Assembly: GCA_024402475.1 (NCBI GenBank)
Contig: JAKSTQ010000002.1
Coordinates: 62,001-126,000 of the forward strand
DNA length: 64,000 nt
Direction of reading: 5' to 3'
Source: Treponema sp.
Lineage (GTDB): Bacteria; Spirochaetota; Spirochaetia; Treponematales; Treponemataceae
This document shows, piece after piece, positions 59,901 to 64,000 of this stretch. Positions within the stretch are counted from its first letter, which is position 1; each line of letters opens with the position of its first letter. The notes beneath the pieces are model-generated. The model was not told the origin of the DNA and did not search any database. It worked only from the letters and a program-made list of their open reading frames with translations. The translations under genes were made by a program, and so were the position numbers.

Positions 59901-62900
59901 CCTTTGAGGTTTGTTGTTCCTGCCTGACCAAGTGAAATTGCACTGTCAGTTGTATTAATGGTAACTGTCTGTGCGGCTGCAGAACCGAATTCTTCGTCTG
60001 TACCTGTTCCTGAGTGAGTAAATCCGCTGGTACAGCTGATAGTACAGTTTTGGGTTACAAAGAGTTTACCGTTAACGATATCAAGTTTTGTTGTGTTAAC
60101 AGAAGTTGTATCTAATGTAGTACTTGTTGAACTGGTAATTGCAGTGTTTTCGCCGGTGAGTTTTCCTGTGATTTTTGTAACTGGTGCTGTAATTGAAGTA
60201 TCAGTTGCAGTAACTGCGTCAGTAGCAAGTGTAGTACCGAGAGTAATTTTTGAAGGTGAACTCAATGTGAGTGTAGTTACAGCTGTTGTGTTTTTGCCAA
60301 CTGCAATATCGCCTGTTGCTGTGACTGCAATAGCTCCAGTTGATGTTGCATTGCCATTAACTGTGAGATTCTTTATTCCGTTGACTGTACCGTTGAGTGC
60401 TGCATCATTTTTTACTGTAAGTGAATATGCAGAACCTGCCGCAGTTTCGCTTGAAAGAGTTTTGCCTGCGGTTAAGGTAACATTATTTTTTACGGTTGTG
60501 TTGTTTGTAAGTTTAAGGTTTGAATCAAGTTCAAGATTATAATAATCATTTGCTGCAGGATAGATGCTTAGAACTTTTGTAGCAGAGTCTGTAAAGCGGA
60601 TTGTTCCTTTTGAAGTATCAGAAGTATCATTGATTGGAACACGACGAGTTGTATCTGCGTTGTAGTTTGTTACAAATCCGGTATCAGTTGTGTAAATGAG
60701 AAGTCCGTTATTTACAAATGGATTGCTGATCTTGCTTACAGAAATTTTCTGGTCTGCAAGTGTCAGCTGTGCTGTAGAACTTGCGCTGCTTGTAATTGTG
60801 AGAGATACGATTTCAAGCCATGGAGTTCCTGTTACAGGAGTTTTTCCTGCTGCTGTTGATCCTGAATATACCGGCCAGTTATTCTGTTTTTTTGCATAAG
60901 TGATTGTTGCTGTGTCACCGGTATGCATTCTGCCAGGCCATGAATAACTTTTAGAATCATTTATGAGCCAGTTGTCAGCATCCTGCCAGTCATCGCTTAC
61001 ACGACCGGTCCATACATAATCTGCTGCAATCGCCCAGTTCTTATTGTTTCCGTTATCTGTACATGCTGCGTCGCAGGCTACAAATTCAACTGTAGAAGAA
61101 GAGTTCTGAACTTTTACATTTGTTGCAGTGTATGACGGTGTGCCTGTTCCAGTTAAGGTCCACTGGTCAACTGTATCTGCATGTGTTGTTTTGTCAGATT
61201 TTACAGTTACATTTTCTACATTGAATGAAGTGTTTACAGTCTGAGTTGTGCCGGCATTAAAGATAAGTGTTTTGCCTGTTGCAGTACATTCAAATTCAGA
61301 CATTGTATTGCTTGCAGAAACCTGAGTTGTATCATTTGCAACAGATGGGGTTTTTGCTGTTACTGTGAGTTTGTTAAATGTGTTTGTGCTTTCGATGTTT
61401 CCTGCAATGTTAGCATCGTAAAGTGTGTTCTGGCCTTTGAGGTTGCCTCCAAGGTTTAAGGTATGAGAAGTTGTATATACAAAGCCTGCGGTTCCACGCT
61501 GGTTATCCCAGTTTCCTGTAACGTTGAATTCCTGGGCTGCGGTGTAGGCTGTCAGTTTTCCGTCTGTTGAATCAATTGTAAGGTTTTTGCAGGAAAGGGC
61601 AGAACCTGTTCCTTTAACTGTTGTATTTTTGTTTATATTGATATCAGTTCCGGCTTTGATGATTCCATCAACTGTTGTGTTAGAAGAAAGATTTAATGTA
61701 CCTGCAGTTGCAGTAAGGTTTCCGCCGATTGCTGCTGTTGTTCCATTGATTGTTATATCACCGGTTGAAGCCGTTACAGAACCTGTGATTGCTGCTGTTG
61801 TACCATTGATAGTTAATTCTTTACAGTTAATGTCTGCGCCTGCATTGTATGTTCCTGCAGTAATGGAAACGTTACCGAAAATTGTATCTGGCGCAACACC
61901 AAGATTGCGAGTTGTTGTAAGCTTTGCAGTTCCGGCATTAATTGTAAGGTTATGAGTAACAGCAGGTCCGCCGCTTGTTGAATTTTCAGAAGTGATGTTA
62001 CCTGCGATTGTAATGTTCGAATTTGCACTGCTGATTGAAAGATTGTCTTTTGTAACTTTAAGTGTACTTTTATACCACTGAGTTGCAGTTCCTGTTGTGG
62101 TTACATTTGCTGCAAGAGTTACGCCCTGGTTGAAAACAAGATTGCCGTTATTTGTAATGTTTCCATTGATGGCAGAAGTTGTTCCAACTGTGATTGAATG
62201 AGAATCTGCAGATGTGATTGAACCTGTAGTGCTTACAGTTAATCCGCGTACGGTTGTAATGTCGTTTTCTATTGTGGTTACAGCTGAATAAATTTCAAGG
62301 TTTGCATAAGGCATGTCAGAAATTGCTGTTGTTCCAGTGTTGTATCTTACATAGCCCCGGTTTGCATCGTCATTTATTAAAGCTGGAGTTGCTGCGTTGT
62401 CAGTTATTCGGCCACTGTCGTTATAGAGATTGATTCGTCCGAAATTTTTAAGGTCTGTCTTAACACGAATACTGTTTGTGCTGTTCATGTTTAAGGTAGC
62501 TTTGCGGTCATCAGTTGTGTCAGCACCAATTGTCAGGTTATCAAGAATGATGTTTTGAGTAAGTGCGAATTTAGGGTAGCGGACAGAATTCAAAATTAAC
62601 GCTGAATCGTTTGAGTTCATTCCAGGCCAGATACCGGTTGAACCGCTTGCTGTAGTCCAGTTTGCAGAATCATTCCAGTTCTGGTTTGCAGCATCGGCTT
62701 TCCATGTAAAGTCAGTACTCATGTCCCAGTTGATGTTGTTGCCGCTGTAAACACATGCACCGGTACAGGTTACAAATTCAATTGTGGAATTTGAGTTCTG
62801 GACATTAACATTTTTTGCTTTGTAAACAGGACTTGCGGCTGATGTAAGAATCCACTGGTCGGCAGCAGCAGCGTGTGATGCAGAAGAAGATTTAATTGTT

Positions 62901-64000
62901 GCGTTTTCTACATCGAACAGAGTATCAACAGTCTGAGTTGTGCCGGCAGTAAATTCCAGAGTCTTTGCAGCTTTACATTCGAATGTGTCAAAGGTATTGT
63001 CAGAAGTAATCTGCGAAGTACCTGTTCCATTGATGACTGCTTTATGGAAAATAGTTGAACCTGTTATGTTTTTACCGATTGTTACGGTTGAGTCTGCAGC
63101 AGTAAAGCCAGCAGTTCCGTGTTCATTTTTCCAGTTGTTAGTGAGATTTATTTTTTGTGATTTTCCTGCAGTACAGATAATGCTGCCTGATGAAGAAATA
63201 TCTATGCCGTATGCAGAAATAACTTCGCCTGTGCCGTTAACAGTTACAGTCGCATTGAACTTTGAAGGTGCGTTTGTTGCAGTTCCTTTAATTTTTCCTG
63301 AACAGGTTGTAGCACCGCTGAAAGTTATGATTGTTCCTGTAATATCCTGTCCAATTGTATTCTGGCCTGTAGTAAAGTGTGCAGGATAACTTGCAACAGC
63401 ATTGGTTCCAATGTTGATATACGATTGAGAAGTAACATTTTTGCCTGCTTTAATTCCACCAAGAATAGAAATTGATCCGGCTGTTGCAGATACATTATCA
63501 CCGAAAACTGCTGTGACATCATTACCGTAATTTCCGATTGCAGGAGAAGGTGTAGGGTTTGCAGTAGCAGTTGTTGTTCCGTCAACAATGAGGAGTTTGT
63601 TCCAGTTGATGTTTTTGCATTTTACATTTCCTGTAATATGAGCAGAAGAAGCTGTGATTGTAACTGCATTTAATGCTTTGCCTGCAGGACCTGCTGTACC
63701 GTTTACTGTAACTGTTGAGGTTCCTGAGTTAAGAGTAAGTGAATACGCTTCGTCGGTATTTGAACTTACTGTATTTGCAGCAGTTGATCCCAGAGTAATT
63801 GCTTTGCTGGAAGTTGTGATTGTTGATGCACCATAAAGGGTTGTATTACCGCTTACTGAAACAGTTCCGCTGGCTGTAATTGATGAGTATAAATTAGCAT
63901 TGCCTGTCACAGAAATTGTATCTGCATAAACTGCTGCTTTAAATGCAATGGCACTGCCTGTTGCAGTAATGTTTCCAAGAGGTTTAACTGAAGTTCCTGC
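56960..64000 (-). CDS. Giant beta-repeat surface protein with FlgD/T9SS-like C-terminal domain, 5' end missing
   Basis: The frame is open to the window edge, so at least 2346 residues exist and the true start is outside. Most of it is Thr/Ser/Asn/Gly-rich strand repeats such as GNITATGS, ISVTGNANLYSSI and VTVNGT, like filamentous haemagglutinin or other beta-helix adhesins. Two large modules are repeated (60890-61625 and 62590-63240). The part from about 57240 to 58870 is less repetitive. The last 90 residues, with ADGNIVKYLESG, YYYWHGKN, VARGIYFIRIVG and RKVMVVK, match the FlgD-Ig or T9SS type A sorting-like fold. It is almost certainly secreted or surface-exposed; the ligand is unknown. Confidence 0.8.
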   Translation of the reverse strand, partial: AGTSVKPLGNITATGSAIAFKAAVYADTISVTGNANLYSSITASGTVSVSGNTTLYGASTITTSSKAITLGSTAANTVSSNTDEAYSLTLNSGTSTVTVNGTAGPAGKALNAVTITASSAHITGNVKCKNINWNKLLIVDGTTTATANPTPSPAIGNYGNDVTAVFGDNVSATAGSISILGGIKAGKNVTSQSYINIGTNAVASYPAHFTTGQNTIGQDITGTIITFSGATTCSGKIKGTATNAPSKFNATVTVNGTGEVISAYGIDISSSGSIICTAGKSQKINLTNNWKNEHGTAGFTAADSTVTIGKNITGSTIFHKAVINGTGTSQITSDNTFDTFECKAAKTLEFTAGTTQTVDTLFDVENATIKSSSASHAAAADQWILTSAASPVYKAKNVNVQNSNSTIEFVTCTGACVYSGNNINWDMSTDFTWKADAANQNWNDSANWTTASGSTGIWPGMNSNDSALILNSVRYPKFALTQNIILDNLTIGADTTDDRKATLNMNSTNSIRVKTDLKNFGRINLYNDSGRITDNAATPALINDDANRGYVRYNTGTTAISDMPYANLEIYSAVTTIENDITTVRGLTVSTTGSITSADSHSITVGTTSAINGNITNNGNLVFNQGVTLAANVTTTGTATQWYKSTLKVTKDNLSISSANSNITIAGNITSENSTSGGPAVTHNLTINAGTAKLTTTRNLGVAPDTIFGNVSITAGTYNAGADINCKELTINGTTAAITGSVTASTGDITINGTTAAIGGNLTATAGTLNLSSNTTVDGIIKAGTDININKNTTVKGTGSALSCKNLTIDSTDGKLTAYTAAQEFNVTGNWDNQRGTAGFVYTTSHTLNLGGNLKGQNTLYDANIAGNIESTNTFNKLTVTAKTPSVANDTTQVSASNTMSEFECTATGKTLIFNAGTTQTVNTSFNVENVTVKSDKTTHADTVDQWTLTGTGTPSYTATNVKVQNSSSTVEFVACDAACTDNGNNKNWAIAADYVWTGRVSDDWQDADNWLINDSKSYSWPGRMHTGDTATITYAKKQNNWPVYSGSTAAGKTPVTGTPWLEIVSLTITSSASSTAQLTLADQKISVSKISNPFVNNGLLIYTTDTGFVTNYNADTTRRVPINDTSDTSKGTIRFTDSATKVLSIYPAANDYYNLELDSNLKLTNNTTVKNNVTLTAGKTLSSETAAGSAYSLTVKNDAALNGTVNGIKNLTVNGNATSTGAIAVTATGDIAVGKNTTAVTTLTLSSPSKITLGTTLATDAVTATDTSITAPVTKITGKLTGENTAITSSTSTTLDTTSVNTTKLDIVNGKLFVTQNCTISCTSGFTHSGTGTDEEFGSAAAQTVTINTTDSAISLGQAGTTNLKGNLVLTTGTGDGDILLNQNITGTTDKAQKLTLTAGTGNITLDVNIGTQALNLGSIKINSVKNFTVNSNKSVYAADFDLTSSDLFLTKKDSLISAAAGFAKKGPGKSQLASTIQTVNSAISFASDTYIYDESELNAGTANITVTCNNSTDGVGFVISAFNSTPQPVAVTARSFSVNGTGAAKNNFVLFNGNVTFAANLATTGDIILLNGNSPAMYKINNSTVAGSKTSGLSYLNTLRTTDSKLCSPSLASYPAKHPDNLTAISDTSYKSSFTGFEGKTITAGQNFYDNGVDLDASSSWNLNLKNNADATVSFAELHNAQISNCTAAGGYLAAGENCTDNSGNNDHVAFTHPVILFDRGRGDTSEGDVTPETPNFSGTYTVRDNIIRIEFVRNTCDQTAPVPGDSLKIENTNNEISRAVLRLSYNNTSGSPVNFEGAYINAECTVSTDGQGDLAVFYLKAPDSARWNLDASGTEIGEEDDSLGNHQSRKNDIRIERALSDLFATLYDEHKNRICNYSANPITTPSSQENYLYTATTSRCATGHMYITTSLAQSGSNKIYIFFDHPVNKNEITWKGEGPLGSGFHTLDAFKFFDNPSNPTPLAIRAVDVDLDSLNEYGIIIELDTTLSFKQITSLGYKIVYDSSMLYKNRIHSTDRKVVYNNESHCITDYALNMINVQYAYDGRNEVYNQSMTLTPETDSIAVHDFSGGTKANRVFEDKDVHLVAKNIYTPYDPANDPAATAIDYKLIADISPSANCRPKNYNELVKRSSRTWVPSPYFVPRTNDSPNMSTNIVRSDLNPDLIEPSVDEDTLRYLFHNFSENTPCLNWKTGSEVEFIFEVMNNNTPYSINHSFKPGAPETPLYAMRLDNPADLSTFDLWSFRIKEPQRQRGGVSIYNNVINVSNGDFCTLEVNMPRAGNLRAIIMTADGNIVKYLESGRTTEGLHYYYWHGKNKTETPVARGIYFIRIVGPDIDETRKVMVVK
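60890..61625 (-). repeat. Adhesin module B
   Basis: In protein order: a GNWDNQRGTAGF block, an FNAGTTQTV block, an STVEFVACDAAC segment with two Cys, and a closing WTGRVSDDWQDADNWL...WPG block. Each has a counterpart in module A. Boundaries are approximate. Confidence 0.7.
62590..63240 (-). repeat. Adhesin module A
   Basis: In protein order: NNWKNEHGTAGF, FTAGTTQTV, STIEFVTCTGAC and WKADAANQNWNDSANWT...WPG, parallel to module B. The copies have diverged by many substitutions, so the duplication is old. Boundaries are approximate. Confidence 0.7.

Noticed and set aside
60093-63389. Long reading frames on the plus strand across the adhesin gene (for example 60093-60542 and 62940-63389)
   Set aside because: They are antisense shadows caused by the Thr/Val/Gly-rich repeats. 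They have no ribosome sites and low-complexity Val/Ala-rich products.
1-64000. CRISPR arrays, tRNA or rRNA genes, insertion sequences, prophage or attachment sites
   Set aside because: I read both strands and saw no regularly spaced repeats, cloverleaf sequences, transposase motifs or integrase genes. Gene content is ordinary chromosomal throughout.

Overview
The window looks like a chromosomal segment of a Treponema or a close spirochete relative. G+C is moderate to low. A FabV protein closely resembles the T. denticola trans-2-enoyl reductase, as far as I can recall that sequence. There are many short-signal-peptide outer-membrane-like proteins and lipoproteins with relaxed lipoboxes. Laminarinase-type and glucan-phosphorylase-type enzymes fit a gut or rumen treponeme, but the species assignment is inference. 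I see no rRNA, tRNA, CRISPR array, insertion sequence or phage gene. No gene-free stretch exceeds about 200 bases. Two genes run off the window, one at each end.

Layout. 1-4855: a truncated putative glycoside hydrolase, a membrane protein with a degenerate HD-GYP domain, and mnmE. 5017-6861: glmS alone, with its own terminator. 6928-8988: a PadR / HAAS-DUF4097 / PspC envelope-stress type operon, divergent from a gene for the nucleoid protein HU. 9079-14125: a leftward run of hydroxyacid dehydrogenase, SulP transporter, PlsC, diacylglycerol-kinase-like protein and a second PlsC. 14274-20661: nitroreductase, lipoprotein, an NlpC/P60 protein with a barrel-like tail, an acyl-CoA synthetase with a histone-H1-like tail, an outer-membrane protein and pyrE. 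20775-26572: a class III adenylate cyclase, a FecR-domain protein with a long Pro/Glu linker, and an Ig/barrel outer-membrane protein, all overlapping. 26623-31055: a large clan GH-Q phosphorylase-like enzyme divergent from a GH16 lipoprotein, with a LacI-type palindrome between them. 32196-35660: fabD-fabG-fabF-fabZ. 35825-42057: an EAL protein, exported proteins, a DoxX-like protein, a 7TM/SpoIIE phosphatase and an exonuclease. 42120-47230: purL and a thioredoxin-fold lipoprotein. 47275-49734: an rluA-type gene followed by an omptin protease and a dead omptin paralogue. 49917-54272: a medium-chain acyl-CoA synthetase, a second fabF and fabV. 54366-56904: a diguanylate cyclase, an RlmM/FtsJ-like methyltransferase and a PilZ protein. 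56960-64000: the 3' part of a giant beta-repeat surface protein ending in a FlgD/T9SS-like domain.

How the parts fit. fabD, fabG, fabF, fabZ, a second fabF and fabV together cover the elongation cycle of type II fatty acid synthesis, but ACP and FabH are not here. The PlsC/DagK operon and two acyl-CoA synthetases add further lipid genes. Both fab transcripts carry a nearly identical 15-nt sequence in their upstream regions. Second-messenger genes are dense: an adenylate cyclase, a diguanylate cyclase, an EAL phosphodiesterase, a PilZ receptor and a degenerate HD-GYP protein. The GH16 lipoprotein and the GH-Q enzyme make a plausible beta-1,3-glucan module.

The least expected pattern is in gene starts. 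At least eight genes have no Shine-Dalgarno sequence and instead have a -10 hexamer only 6 to 9 nt before the ATG, as expected for leaderless mRNAs. They include purL, the rluA-type gene, the EAL, GGDEF and PilZ genes, and the SpoIIE phosphatase. Other candidates for follow-up are the active/inactive omptin pair, the envelope-spanning cyclase-FecR-barrel operon, and a terminator that lies inside a convergent reading frame.
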